DNA of 64,000 bases, taken from NCBI RefSeq assembly GCF_000227295.1, contig NZ_JH165054.1:2309577-2373576 (forward strand). Reading direction: 5' to 3'. Each line of letters begins with the position of its first letter. Within the stretch, counting starts at the first letter, position 1. Source of the stretch: Cutibacterium avidum ATCC 25577. GTDB taxonomy: Bacteria > Actinomycetota > Actinomycetes > Propionibacteriales > Propionibacteriaceae. This document shows, in pieces, positions 1 to 8,748 of the stretch. A program made the translations under genes and the position numbers. The notes under the pieces were generated by a model. That model did not search any database, was not told the origin of the DNA, and saw only the letters and a list, made by a program, of their open reading frames with translations.

Positions 1-580
1 CGAGCTCGATGATCTTGGCCTCGATCTCCTGGCCGACGTAGGGCTGGAGATCGCGGACACGGCGCATCTCGACGAGGGATGCGGGAAGGAAGCCACGCAG
101 GCCGATGTCGACGATCAGACCACCCTTGACGACCTCGATGACGGTACCGGTGACGACGCCGTCCTCTTCCTTGATCTGCTCGATCGTGCCCCAGGCGCGC
201 TCATACTGAGCACGCTTCTTGGACAGGATGAGGCGACCTTCCTTGTCCTCCTTCTGCTGGACGAGGGCCTCGATCTCGTCACCGACGTTGACGACCTCGA
301 AGGGGTCCACGTCATGCTTGATCGACAACTCCTTGGACGGGATAACACCCTCGGTCTTGTAACCGATGTCAAGGAGAACCTCGTCGCGGTCCACCTTGAC
401 GACGGTGCCAGAAACGATGTCGCCGTCGTTGAAGTACTTGATGGTGGCGTCCACAGCGGCCAGGAAGGCCTCCGGGCTGCCAAGGTCGTCAACCGCCACG
501 GATCCATCGGCGGTGTTGGCGGCATTCTGCTGGTCGATGTCGACCGGGTTCGAGGTGGAGGCCTCAGTGGAGGAGGTCAT
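1..580 (-). CDS. rpsA: 30S ribosomal protein S1, N-terminal part (gene runs off the window)
   Basis: The first 193 residues are present; the 3' end lies beyond position 1. After an acidic, Ser/Thr-rich N-terminal extension of about 35 residues comes the first S1 RNA-binding domain (GDIVSGTVVKVDRDEVLLDI, then YKTEGVIPSKELS) and the start of a second (GVVTGTVIEVVKGGLIVDIG, GFLPASLVEMRR). S1 binds mRNA on the 30S subunit and helps translation start. The ATG at 580 is preceded by GGAG nine bases upstream. The gene is transcribed away from srtF. Confidence 0.95.
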   Translation of the reverse strand, partial: MTSSTEASTSNPVDIDQQNAANTADGSVAVDDLGSPEAFLAAVDATIKYFNDGDIVSGTVVKVDRDEVLLDIGYKTEGVIPSKELSIKHDVDPFEVVNVGDEIEALVQQKEDKEGRLILSKKRAQYERAWGTIEQIKEEDGVVTGTVIEVVKGGLIVDIGLRGFLPASLVEMRRVRDLQPYVGQEIEAKIIEL

Positions 581-908
581 GTAGTAGGACTCCGATTGAT
601 GTCAGGTGGTTTGAAACGCGCCGCAGCCCCGATCCTGGTGATCGAGCACGATCTACTCCCGTCCGAGATCGCACAGACTACAACGCAGAGATCAGCTTAA
701 TACCCAGGCATTCAAGGGGTCAACCAGCCTCATGCCTTTGCCGACACCTCTTCGTCATACACGCCGTCAACACGAGATCGAGTCAGCAGGAGGCCAGCCT
801 CAGGAGAAGGTACCCTGCATTCGGAATCCGATTCCGTCGGACACTAACCCGTTCGGGAAATCCATCCCGAGACTGAACCCCTCACACGCCTTGGAGGACA
901 TCACAGTC
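581..908. other. Divergent intergenic region between rpsA and srtF
   Basis: About 330 bases without a convincing gene. An open frame continues upstream of srtF to 732 but has no ribosome binding site and no protein-like character. On the minus strand TTGACC (718-723) and TATTAA (697-702) resemble -35 and -10 boxes for rpsA, but the 15-nt spacer is short, so the promoter call is weak. This would leave an rpsA leader of roughly 110 nt. Confidence 0.4.
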
Positions 909-1670
909 ATGACTGATCAGTCTTCTCACCCCGAAAGCCATGACCCGTCGATCGGATCGTCGACCAGTTCGACTGCTTCCGCCGGCGGGGGCGCCCAGTC
1001 GGGCGGTCCGAAGTGGCGGATCATCGCGATCGTGGTGGTCATCGCTCTGATCATCACTGCCATCGCCGCCATCTTCGTTCAGCGCGACAAGGACGATGAC
1101 TCCGCCGGTGGGCTGGCATCATCAGCATCTGCGGCCCCCGCATCAAGTTCAGCAGCTCCTGCGACGTCCGCCGAGAAGAAGGGCCCTGTCCCGTCCGGCT
1201 GCATGAAGAACCCGAAGCCCATCGTGCCGGTCAAGTACTCCATTGACGGCATGAAGGTCTCCGCCAAGGTGCTGTCGCGCGGTGTCGATGGTACTGGCGC
1301 CGCTGGTAGCCCACCGAAGAGCGACCCGTCCTCGTGGGCCTGGTTCAACGAAGGTCCAAGGCCGGGTTCCGGCAAGGGCAAGGTCGCTCTGAATGGACAC
1401 ACCTATCACAAGGGTGGAGCCATCGGGAACCGCTTGATGGCCGGTCTCAAGAAGGGCGACATCATTCGCCTGACCGACAAGGCCGGACAGACCGCCTGCT
1501 ACCGCTACGACCACAAGACAAAGGTCATGGTCAAGGACTACGACCCCAACTCGAATATCCTCTACGACAACAACGGGCCCGCTCAAGCCGTCATCGTCGT
1601 CTGTGACGATTACAAGGGCAAGGACGGCTGGGAGTCCCGCGTGTTCTTCTACGCCGATCCGGTCGCCTGA
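909..1670 (+). CDS. srtF: Class F sortase (single membrane anchor)
   Basis: A 253-residue cysteine transpeptidase-family protein. Residues 1-35 are a Ser/Gly-rich cytoplasmic tail, 36-57 a membrane segment (IIAIVVVIALIITAIAAIFV), then a Ser/Ala linker to about 100 and a sortase beta-barrel. Catalytic candidates are His163 in LNGHTYH, Cys232 in VVCDDY and Arg244 in WESRVFF, the usual His-Cys-Arg set. Sortases attach sorting-signal proteins to the wall or build pili; class F enzymes in Actinobacteria are less well characterised. The ATG at 909 is chosen over upstream in-frame starts because GGAGG lies 11 nt before it. No substrate with an LPXTG-like signal is encoded nearby, so the substrate is unknown. 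Confidence 0.9.
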   Translation: MTDQSSHPESHDPSIGSSTSSTASAGGGAQSGGPKWRIIAIVVVIALIITAIAAIFVQRDKDDDSAGGLASSASAAPASSSAAPATSAEKKGPVPSGCMKNPKPIVPVKYSIDGMKVSAKVLSRGVDGTGAAGSPPKSDPSSWAWFNEGPRPGSGKGKVALNGHTYHKGGAIGNRLMAGLKKGDIIRLTDKAGQTACYRYDHKTKVMVKDYDPNSNILYDNNGPAQAVIVVCDDYKGKDGWESRVFFYADPVA

Positions 1671-1734
1671 CCCCAAGGGTTCACCATAAGTTCACATAAG
1701 GCTGCCCTGAGACGAGCGCGCACGTTCGGTCATA

Positions 1735-1746
1735 CCTAAAGTTAGG
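1735..1746. promoter_or_regulatory. Perfect 12-nt dyad just upstream of the FAD/Fe-S gene
   Basis: CCTAAAGTTAGG is a perfect inverted repeat (CCTAA-AG-TTAGG), and one more base pair each side nearly extends it. It ends 3 nt before the ATG at 1750, where a bound repressor would block transcription or translation. The half-sites resemble those of DtxR/IdeR boxes but in the opposite order, so assignment to an iron regulator is not justified. Confidence 0.35.
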
Positions 1747-1749
1747 AAT

Positions 1750-4593
1750 ATGAACCGTGGTGCACGCTCGTCCATTCCGTCCGCGCTTCTCATCGATCTG
1801 CTGGAGATGCTCGGGGAGACCAAGGTCAGCCATGATCCCCTCGACCTGGTTGCAGTGGCTCCCGACGCATCCCACTACCTGCTCACTCCCGGTGTCCTCG
1901 TCCGCGCCGGATCGACCTCCGATGTCGCAGCAGCCATGGCGGCGGCCAAACGCCACAACGTGGCTGTCAATTTCCGTTCCGGCGGAACGAGTCTGTCCGG
2001 GCAGGGCCTGACGAACGGCGTCATGGTCGACACCCGCAGGTCGTTCCGTGGCATTGAGGTTCTCGACGGTGGCCGCAAGGTACGCGTCCAGCCTGGGGCG
2101 ACCGTCGTCTCCGTCAATGCCGTCCTTGCCAGGTACGGACGCAAACTTGGCCCCGACCCGGCCTCGTCAGTGGCATGCACCTTGGGCGGCGTCCTCGCTG
2201 ACAACTCCTCGGGCATGAGTTGCGGCACCATCGCCAATTCCTACCGAACTCTGGATTCCATGGTCTTCGTGCTGGCCTCGGGGACTGTCGTCGACACCTC
2301 GGAACCACAGTGCGAGGACAAATTGGCCCACGAGGAGCCGGAACTCGTGGAAACCTTGCTGGCGTTGCGCGATCAGTGCCAAGAGAAGGCCCGCGCTGAT
2401 GAGATTGCCTTCCAGTTCTCTCGTAAGAACACCATGGGTTATGGTCTCAACGCCTTCCTCGACTACGACACCCCCGCCCAGATCCTCTCCCACCTCATGA
2501 TCGGCTCCGAGGGCACACTCGGGTTCATCTCATCGGCTGTCATGAACACGGTGCAGATCATGCCGAAACTGGCCACAGCCCTGCTCCACTTCCCCACTCT
2601 CGATGCCGCGACCAAGGCCCTTCCCGCCCTGGTGGGATCCGGTGTCACCGTCACCGAGCTGATGGACTCCTCGTCCCTTCAGCTGTGTCGCGACGACCCA
2701 GCCAATGGCCACATCATCCCGCCAGCCCCCGGAAGCGGAGACGCTGCTCTCCTCGTCGAGTACCACTGCCCCGACGAGCAGTCCCGCAGGGAAGCCATCG
2801 AGGCTGGTAACTCCGTCATCTCCGGTCTTGACCTCGTCAACGAGCCCACCTTCACCGACGATCCGGCCGTACGCGGCCCGATCTGGACCCTGCGCGATGG
2901 CCTCTACGCCAAGATCGCCGGCACCCGACCGTCTGGCCAGACGGCCCTCCTCGAGGACATTGCCGTCCCCGTCGAGACCCTCGCCGGGGTGTGCGGAGAC
3001 CTGCAGCAGCTCTTCGGCGAGCACAACTACCCGGAGTCGGTCATCTTCGGCCATGCCAAGGACGGGAACATCCACTTCTTGGTCCTCGAGGACTTCCGGG
3101 AGAGGAAGGGCCTGGACCGTTACGAAAAATTCACCGAGGACATGGTCACCCTCGTCCTCGACGCCCACGGCACCCTCAAGGCCGAGCACGGCACGGGACG
3201 GATCATGGCCCCGTTCGTGGAGCGTCAGTACGGGTCAGACCTCTACCGAATCATGCGGCAGGTCAAGGAATCAGTGGATCCGACGGGTGTACTCAACCGC
3301 GGCAGCATCATCACCGACGACCCCAAGCTGCACCTCAAGGAGGTCAAGCTCACCCCGACCGTCCCGGAAGAGGTCGATCGCTGCGTCGAGTGTGGATACT
3401 GCGAGCCGGTCTGCCCGTCCCGCGATCTCACCTTGACCCCTCGCCAGCGCATCGTCATGCAACGGGCCATCGCCCAGGCCCGCGACGACGGCAACGTGGA
3501 GCTGGCTGCAGATCTCGAGCAGCGCGCCACCTATCCGGTGGTGCAGACCTGTGCCGTCGACGGGATGTGCGAGACGAACTGTCCACTGCACATCAATACC
3601 GGAGACCTGGTTCGCCGCCTGCGAGCCGAACAGAATCCAGCTGCTTGGCAGACCGCCTGGGACCTCGCCGCCAGGGGATGGAATCCCTTCGTCTCCGCTG
3701 CGAGTGCCGGGATGTCCGCGATCAAGCCAGTTCCGGCTGCTGCCACCAACGTGATCACCGGTGCGGCACGTGCCGTGCTGGGAGACGACCGGATCCCGGC
3801 GGTCTCCGACGAGTTGCCTGGTGGCGGACGGCGGCGCAGTTCGGGTCATCGCAGCTCCCCCAGGGGACGACCGGACATCGTCTACCTGCCGGCGTGCGTC
3901 AACACCATGTTCGGTGGCGCGGTGCCAGGCGAGAAAACCACGGAATTCTCGATCATTGCTCTGCTCACCGCAGCAGGGATTGGAGTGACGGTCCCCGAGG
4001 GCATCAATTCGCTGTGCTGTGGCACGCCGTGGAAGTCCAAGGGGATGACGAGGGGATACGCGACGATGCGGCGGCGTGTCGTCGAGGTCATGCGTCGGGC
4101 CACCAGGAATGGTGAATTGACGATCATCTCCGACGCCGTCAGCTGCTCGGAAGGATTCGTCCACGAGCTCGAGTACGAGGGAGTGACGGGGATCCGGGTC
4201 GTCGACGCAGTCCAGTACGTCGCCGACGAGGTCCTCCCGATCATGCCGCCCCTTCCCAAGGTTGGTTCAGCCGCCCTTCATCCCACCTGCTCCTCAACGC
4301 GGATGGGCTGGAACGATGCCCTCAAACGCTGCGCCGAAGCGGTCGCTGACGAGGTCACCGTGGCAGACGCCTGGGGCTGCTGCGGATTCGCCGGAGACCG
4401 CGGGATGCTGCACCCCGAGCTCACCGAATCGGCCAGCCGACGCGAGGCAGGCGAACTGTCGGCACGAGACTTCGACCTCTACCTGTCGGCCAACCGCACC
4501 TGCGAGCTCGGCATGGAACGAGCCACCGGAAAGCCGTGGCGCCACGTGCTCTCGGTCCTTGCCGAGCGCATGGTGGACTATGCCCCGGCATGA
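1750..4593 (+). CDS. FAD-linked oxidase fused to Fe-S/CCG oxidoreductase (D-lactate or 2-hydroxyacid dehydrogenase type)
   Basis: A 947-residue fusion. Residues about 40-220 are a FAD-binding type 4 (PCMH) domain with the VNFRSGGTSLSGQG motif; about 240-530 are the FAD-oxidase C-terminal domain with GHAKDGNIHF and the EHGTGR motif. Two 4Fe-4S clusters follow (CVECGYCEPVCP near 547; CAVDGMCETNCP near 600). Then come two cysteine-rich CCG domains (LCCGTPWKSKG near 755, CCGFAGDRG near 876). This matches GlcD plus GlcF/LldE-like parts in one chain, which oxidise a 2-hydroxyacid, often D-lactate, and pass electrons to the quinone pool. The substrate cannot be fixed from sequence; lactate fits propionic fermentation. 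The start has only a weak AGGA before it. It is monocistronic, with a strong terminator after it. Confidence 0.85.
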   Translation: MNRGARSSIPSALLIDLLEMLGETKVSHDPLDLVAVAPDASHYLLTPGVLVRAGSTSDVAAAMAAAKRHNVAVNFRSGGTSLSGQGLTNGVMVDTRRSFRGIEVLDGGRKVRVQPGATVVSVNAVLARYGRKLGPDPASSVACTLGGVLADNSSGMSCGTIANSYRTLDSMVFVLASGTVVDTSEPQCEDKLAHEEPELVETLLALRDQCQEKARADEIAFQFSRKNTMGYGLNAFLDYDTPAQILSHLMIGSEGTLGFISSAVMNTVQIMPKLATALLHFPTLDAATKALPALVGSGVTVTELMDSSSLQLCRDDPANGHIIPPAPGSGDAALLVEYHCPDEQSRREAIEAGNSVISGLDLVNEPTFTDDPAVRGPIWTLRDGLYAKIAGTRPSGQTALLEDIAVPVETLAGVCGDLQQLFGEHNYPESVIFGHAKDGNIHFLVLEDFRERKGLDRYEKFTEDMVTLVLDAHGTLKAEHGTGRIMAPFVERQYGSDLYRIMRQVKESVDPTGVLNRGSIITDDPKLHLKEVKLTPTVPEEVDRCVECGYCEPVCPSRDLTLTPRQRIVMQRAIAQARDDGNVELAADLEQRATYPVVQTCAVDGMCETNCPLHINTGDLVRRLRAEQNPAAWQTAWDLAARGWNPFVSAASAGMSAIKPVPAAATNVITGAARAVLGDDRIPAVSDELPGGGRRRSSGHRSSPRGRPDIVYLPACVNTMFGGAVPGEKTTEFSIIALLTAAGIGVTVPEGINSLCCGTPWKSKGMTRGYATMRRRVVEVMRRATRNGELTIISDAVSCSEGFVHELEYEGVTGIRVVDAVQYVADEVLPIMPPLPKVGSAALHPTCSSTRMGWNDALKRCAEAVADEVTVADAWGCCGFAGDRGMLHPELTESASRREAGELSARDFDLYLSANRTCELGMERATGKPWRHVLSVLAERMVDYAPA

Positions 4594-4613
4594 TCAGTGA
4601 TTCGTAAGAGCTG

Positions 4614-4641
4614 CTGGCCCGGCCGATATCGGCCGGGCCAG
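4614..4641 (+). terminator. Hairpin terminator after the FAD/Fe-S gene
   Basis: A perfect 28-nt palindrome with 14-nt arms (left arm CTGGCCCGGCCGAT), 20 nt after the stop codon. There is no U run, so this is a GC-rich hairpin of the kind common in Actinobacteria. Confidence 0.7.
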
Positions 4642-4719
4642 TTACGTATCGAGCCCGACCACCTCTCGGATTCTGACGGCCTTGGAGCCTTCCAGCAACC
4701 AACAGCTGGGAGAAATATC

Positions 4720-4739
4720 TCATTTTCATCCGAAAATGA
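4720..4739. promoter_or_regulatory. AT-rich perfect dyad upstream of the decayed hydrolase
   Basis: TCATTTTC-ATCC-GAAAATGA: 8-nt perfect arms in a locally AT-rich patch unlike the surroundings. It sits about 65 nt before the pseudogene start, a position suiting an operator or promoter element. No regulator can be named. Confidence 0.3.
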
Positions 4740-4803
4740 TCTCTGGCTAGGTACAGTCCACTTCGCTGCGTACCACATCGCCATTGCAACGCCGGGAGTT
4801 CAG

Positions 4804-5479
4804 ATGCCTCTCACCGCTACTACCGAAACCCGAACCGTCGCCGTCGATGGTGCCGAAGTCACCTACTCCGACTCAGTCTAGATCAACGACGGGCACCGTC
4901 CGCTCGTCATCGTCCACGGCACCTCAGGATCAACCGCTTCCCACTACGGCCAGATCTTCCCCATGCTGGCCACCTGCACCCGTGTCATATCAGCCGATTG
5001 GATCACCGCGGATGGTCACCAAAAACTCCGTAACGGTGGCTGGCACAAGCTGGACGAGGAGACGTCTGAGGCCATTTGTCATTACATGGCTTTCTGCGCC
5101 TTCTCTCTCCTCCCCCCCCCCCAACTTCGTGCGCAAAGCCGACCCCAACATGGTCGAGGCTGCCATCGCCGCCCTACCGATCAACGAGTTCATCGCTGCG
5201 CAGATGGACCTCAACGGTCGGGGCGACATCTCCGACATCATCGGCAACATGTCGAGAGTCGACTCGTTCACTCCTGATCCGAAGTTCATCACCAAGGTTG
5301 ATTTCGGCGAATCGGTGCCCATCGGCGACCACGCCGAGGTCATCATCACCGGCGGCGGAATCTGCCTGGTACGTCGACGACCGCGCACTGGTCAGTTGAC
5401 GGCCATCTGGCCCGACTCCGCCTACGACTTCCGCGTCCAGAACGGACACCTCAACCCAGTCTGGTTCGACATGGAGTGA
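4804..5479 (+). pseudogene. Decayed alpha/beta hydrolase with in-frame stop, internal deletion and poly-C frameshift
   Basis: An ATG with GGGAG upstream opens a frame starting MPLTATTETRTVAVDGAEVT, which hits TAG at 4879-4881. Reading on in that frame gives RPLVIVHGTSGSTASHYGQ, the typical oxyanion-hole HG region of alpha/beta hydrolases, then VISADW. The GxSxG nucleophile region expected next is absent: the text jumps to DGHQKLRNGGWHKLDEETSE, which resembles the cap region. A run of 11 C (5112-5122) shifts the frame; downstream codons (NFVRKADPNMVEAAIAALPI to WFDME) are in the +1 frame. A C10 run would rejoin the two frames, but the stop and missing core still make it inactive. Bounds are approximate. 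Confidence 0.75.
5112..5122 (+). repeat. Homopolymeric C tract (C11) inside the decayed hydrolase
   Basis: Eleven consecutive C, preceded by a CT-rich stretch. Tracts of this length are prone to slipped-strand change. The coding frame is frame 1 before the tract and frame 2 after it, so length change by one base would switch the downstream frame. Confidence 0.85.
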
Positions 5480-5495
5480 TCGTCACAACTGATGA

Positions 5496-5535
5496 CGAGA
5501 TGAGGGGCGTCCCGGTTGGGATGCCCCTCATCTCG
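5496..5535. terminator. Bidirectional terminator between the pseudogene and polA
   Basis: An 18-bp stem with one G-U pair: CGAGATGAGGGGCGTCCC, loop GGTT, then the complementary arm ending at 5535. It lies between convergent genes, 16 nt past the hydrolase stop and 11 nt past the polA stop, so it probably ends both transcripts. Confidence 0.85.
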
Positions 5536-5545
5536 TTAGCCGGGC

Positions 5546-8224
5546 TCAGTGCGCAGCGTCGAACCACGACCGTCCGACGCCAATCGACACCGTCAGCGGC
5601 ACCGACAATTCCATGGCGTGGACCATCGCGTCGGTGACGATCTCGCGGACCCTCTCCTCCTCGCCATTGGCGACCTCGAGGATAAGTTCGTCATGGACCT
5701 GCAGCAGGACGCGACTCGTCAGACCAGCCTCGTCAAGTTTCTCGTCGGTGGCGAGCATGGCGAGTTTGATGAGATCTGCGGCCGATCCCTGGATGGGTGC
5801 GTTGAGGGCGGCGCGTTCCGCCATCTCGCGACGCTGGCGATTGGTCGAGGTGAGGTCAGGAAGGTAGCGACGGCGTCCCAGCAGGGTCTCGGTGTATCCC
5901 TGACGACGGGCTTGGTCGACGACCTCCTCGAGATATTCGTGAACTTTCCCGAAAATGCTGAAGTAATCAGCCATGAGTTCCTTGGCCTCGCCGACGCTCA
6001 CCTTGAGCTGGTTGGACAGCCCATAAGCGCTCAGGCCGTAGGCCAGACCGTAGTTCATGGCCTTGATCTTGGAACGTTGGGCGACACTGACATCCTCAGG
6101 AGCCACTCCGAAGACGTGCGAGGCCGTCACCGTGTGGAAATCCTGCCCAGACCGGAAGGCATCGATGAGGGACTGATCCCCCGAGACGTGAGCCATGATC
6201 CGCATCTCGATCTGGGAATAGTCGGCACTCATGAGGGACCCATACCCCTCACCGACGACGAATCCTTCCCGAATGCGTCGTCCCTCCTCGGTGCGCATGG
6301 GGATGTTCTGCAGGTTCGGATCCTTGCTCGACAGGCGTCCGGTCGCGGCGATCGTCTGCATGTAGGTGGTGTGGACCCGGCCGTCGTCACGAACTTCCTT
6401 GAGTAGTCCGTCGACGGTCTGACGCAACTTGATGGCATCGCGATGCTCCAGCAGATGGGCCAGGAAGGGATGCTCGGTCTTCTCGTACAGACCAGCCAGC
6501 GCATCGGCGTCGGTGGTGTATCCGGACTTGGTGCGCCGGGTCTTCGGCATGTCGAGCTTGTCGAAGAGTATCCCCTGCAACTGCTTGGGAGAGGACAGAT
6601 TGATCTTCTCACCAGCCGCCTCCCAGGCAGCCTCCTGGGCGCGAGTGACACGCTCGTCGAATTCGGATCGCAGCCCTTCCAGGACGTCGGTGTCGACGGC
6701 GATACCGGCCCGTTCCATCGAGATGAGGCACCGCTGCACCCTCATCTCGACGTCGTGGAGCAGCTCGGACCCGCCGCGAGCCTCGACCTCCTTCTCCATG
6801 ACGTCGGCCAACTTGGTGACCGCCACCGCCCCCTCCATGGTTTCGACGGACCGGTCGTCCCCGAAATCGAGCATCCCCTGGTCGGACTGTTCCTCCCCCT
6901 CACCCAAGGTGACGTTGAGGTGGGTGCGCACCGCGTCGTCGAACTTGTGAGTGCGGCGATCCGGGTGCAGCAGGTACGAGGCAAGCTCGGTGTCACAGGT
7001 GAGCCCTTTGACCTCCCAGCCGCGCTCGGCCAACGCCTCCACCGGCCCCTTGGCCGAATGCATCGCCTTCGCGTGGGCCTCGTCTGCCAGCCATTGTGCA
7101 AAGGCCTTCTCGTCACCCGGGCCGAGATCAGCTGTGTCGAACCACACCGCAGTGCCGTCTCCGGCTCCCAACGCCACGGCCTCCACGTCACCGGACCCAC
7201 TGCCCCAGGTGCCCGTGACGTTAACACCGATCCGGCCTTCCGCCGTGGAGAGCCAGTCTCCCAAGGTGCCCGGCTCGAGCACCGCGCCGGAGACGTCTAG
7301 GGCCTCGTCAATCTCGACGACCTCGTCGGCATCCGACTCGGATGCCAGCGCACGCACACGATCCCACAGGGTGCGGAACTCGAGGGTGTCGAAGACTGCG
7401 CGGGTGGCCTTGGGATCCCAGGGCTGACGAGCAAGGTCGGCCAGGGTGACGTCGAGGTCGAGGTCACGGACCAAGGCGTTGAGCTTGCGGTTACGAATGA
7501 CGTCGTCGAGATGATCACGGAAGGACTGGCCTGCCTTGCCCCTGACGGTGTCAGCCTCCCGAATGAGGTTCTCCAGACCGTCATAGGTGTTGAGCCACTT
7601 CACAGCCGTCTTGGGGCCAACCCCGGGAACGCCGGGAAGATGGTCAGCGCTCTCCCCCACCAAGGCCGCCAGCTCAGGGTAGCGGGCGGGGGGCACGAGG
7701 TACTTCTCCTCGACGCCTTCCGGTGTCATACGGGCGAGGTCCGAGACACCCTTGCGCGGATAGAGAACCGTCACCTGGTCATTGACGAGCTGCATGGCGT
7801 CCCGGTCTCCTGAGACGAGCAGGGACTTGAACCCCTCAGCGGTCGCTCGGGTGGACAGGGTGGCGAGAATGTCATCGGCCTCGTAGTTCTCCTTGGACAG
7901 ATGAACGATGTGGAGGGCGTCGAGGACCTCCTTGATGAGGTCGATCTGGCCGGGGAACTCCGGCGGAGTGGCGGCTCGTCCCGCCTTGTACTCGGAGTAC
8001 TCAGTGGTTCGGAAGGTACCGCCGGCAAGGTCCCATGCCACCGCGATGTGCGTGGGCTTTTCGTTGCGCAGCAGGTTGATGAGCATGGCGACAAAACCGT
8101 GCACCGCATTGGTGTGCTGGCCCGTCGAGGTGATGAAGTTCTCCACCGGCAAGGCATAGAAAGCCCGGAAGGCCATGGAATGCCCGTCGAGGACCATGAG
8201 GGTGGGCTGCGTCGTCTCGCTCAT
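5546..8224 (-). CDS. polA: DNA polymerase I
   Basis: 892 residues. The N-terminal 290 are a 5'-3' exonuclease/flap domain (LMVLDGHSMAFRAF, SGDRDAMQLV, GVPGVGPKTA helix-hairpin-helix). The middle is a 3'-5' exonuclease-like fold, but the acidic DxE motif is replaced (IGVNVTGTWG), so proofreading is probably lost, as in many actinobacterial PolA proteins. The C-terminal polymerase carries motif A (SADYSQIEMRIMAHVSGD), motif B (RSKIKAMNYGLAYGLSAYG) and motif C (QVHDELILEV). It fills gaps in repair and removes Okazaki primers. An in-frame ATG 69 nt upstream exists, but homology begins at about MSETTQPTLMVLDG, so 8224 is preferred. Divergent from the thioesterase gene, 71 nt apart. Confidence 0.95.
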   Translation of the reverse strand: MSETTQPTLMVLDGHSMAFRAFYALPVENFITSTGQHTNAVHGFVAMLINLLRNEKPTHIAVAWDLAGGTFRTTEYSEYKAGRAATPPEFPGQIDLIKEVLDALHIVHLSKENYEADDILATLSTRATAEGFKSLLVSGDRDAMQLVNDQVTVLYPRKGVSDLARMTPEGVEEKYLVPPARYPELAALVGESADHLPGVPGVGPKTAVKWLNTYDGLENLIREADTVRGKAGQSFRDHLDDVIRNRKLNALVRDLDLDVTLADLARQPWDPKATRAVFDTLEFRTLWDRVRALASESDADEVVEIDEALDVSGAVLEPGTLGDWLSTAEGRIGVNVTGTWGSGSGDVEAVALGAGDGTAVWFDTADLGPGDEKAFAQWLADEAHAKAMHSAKGPVEALAERGWEVKGLTCDTELASYLLHPDRRTHKFDDAVRTHLNVTLGEGEEQSDQGMLDFGDDRSVETMEGAVAVTKLADVMEKEVEARGGSELLHDVEMRVQRCLISMERAGIAVDTDVLEGLRSEFDERVTRAQEAAWEAAGEKINLSSPKQLQGILFDKLDMPKTRRTKSGYTTDADALAGLYEKTEHPFLAHLLEHRDAIKLRQTVDGLLKEVRDDGRVHTTYMQTIAATGRLSSKDPNLQNIPMRTEEGRRIREGFVVGEGYGSLMSADYSQIEMRIMAHVSGDQSLIDAFRSGQDFHTVTASHVFGVAPEDVSVAQRSKIKAMNYGLAYGLSAYGLSNQLKVSVGEAKELMADYFSIFGKVHEYLEEVVDQARRQGYTETLLGRRRYLPDLTSTNRQRREMAERAALNAPIQGSAADLIKLAMLATDEKLDEAGLTSRVLLQVHDELILEVANGEEERVREIVTDAMVHAMELSVPLTVSIGVGRSWFDAAH

Positions 8225-8295
8225 GCCCTCGACTCTAGAGGACACCACGGACAGTATTAAGGGATCGGCATGGCACACAGTGGCATGCTTCACCT

Positions 8296-8709
8296 GTGAG
8301 CTATTCCATCCCTGAACATCCGCTTCCCGAGTGGCTGGCCGAGCTCGTCAGCCCCCTTGACGACAAACTCGGCGTCAAGGTACGTGAGATCTCTCCCACC
8401 CGCTGTGTCGTCACCGCACCGCTCGACGGCAACACCCAGCCCATGGGTCTGTGGCACGGCGGCGGCTCTGGCGTCCTCGTGGAGACAGCCGGCTCCCTGG
8501 CTGCCATGGCCCACGCGCGCACCTTCGAGCATTCTGCCGTCGGTACTGAACTCTCGGTATCGCATCTGCGCCCACCCCACGGCCATCAGGTCATCGCGAC
8601 CGCGACGGCGGTGCATCTGGGCAGACACACAACGACCCACACCGTCGAGATTGTCGACGATGAGGGCCGTATCTGTGCTGTTGGAAGGATGACCTGTCAG
8701 GTCATTTGA
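8296..8709 (+). CDS. Hotdog-fold acyl-CoA thioesterase (PaaI family)
   Basis: A 137-residue single hotdog domain. The LWHGGGSGVLVETAGSLAA segment holds the conserved HGG and the helix Glu of the PaaI/MenI class, and the ELSVSHLRPP strand follows. Such enzymes hydrolyse phenylacetyl- or dihydroxynaphthoyl-CoA; a role in menaquinone synthesis (MenI) is possible but not shown. The GTG start at 8296 has no ribosome binding site, and an upstream ATG at 8285 stops after four codons, so the mRNA may be leaderless. Promoters are shared divergently with polA. Confidence 0.8.
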   Translation: MSYSIPEHPLPEWLAELVSPLDDKLGVKVREISPTRCVVTAPLDGNTQPMGLWHGGGSGVLVETAGSLAAMAHARTFEHSAVGTELSVSHLRPPHGHQVIATATAVHLGRHTTTHTVEIVDDEGRICAVGRMTCQVI

Positions 8710-8719
8710 AAATGGGACT

Positions 8720-8748
8720 ACGCCGAGATCACTTCTCGTTCTCGGCGT
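8720..8748 (+). terminator. Weak hairpin between the thioesterase and ANTAR genes
   Basis: ACGCCGAG and CTCGGCGT pair across a 13-nt loop. The hairpin begins 10 nt after the thioesterase stop and includes the last codons of the convergent regulator gene. It could end the thioesterase transcript; there is no U run. Confidence 0.35.
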
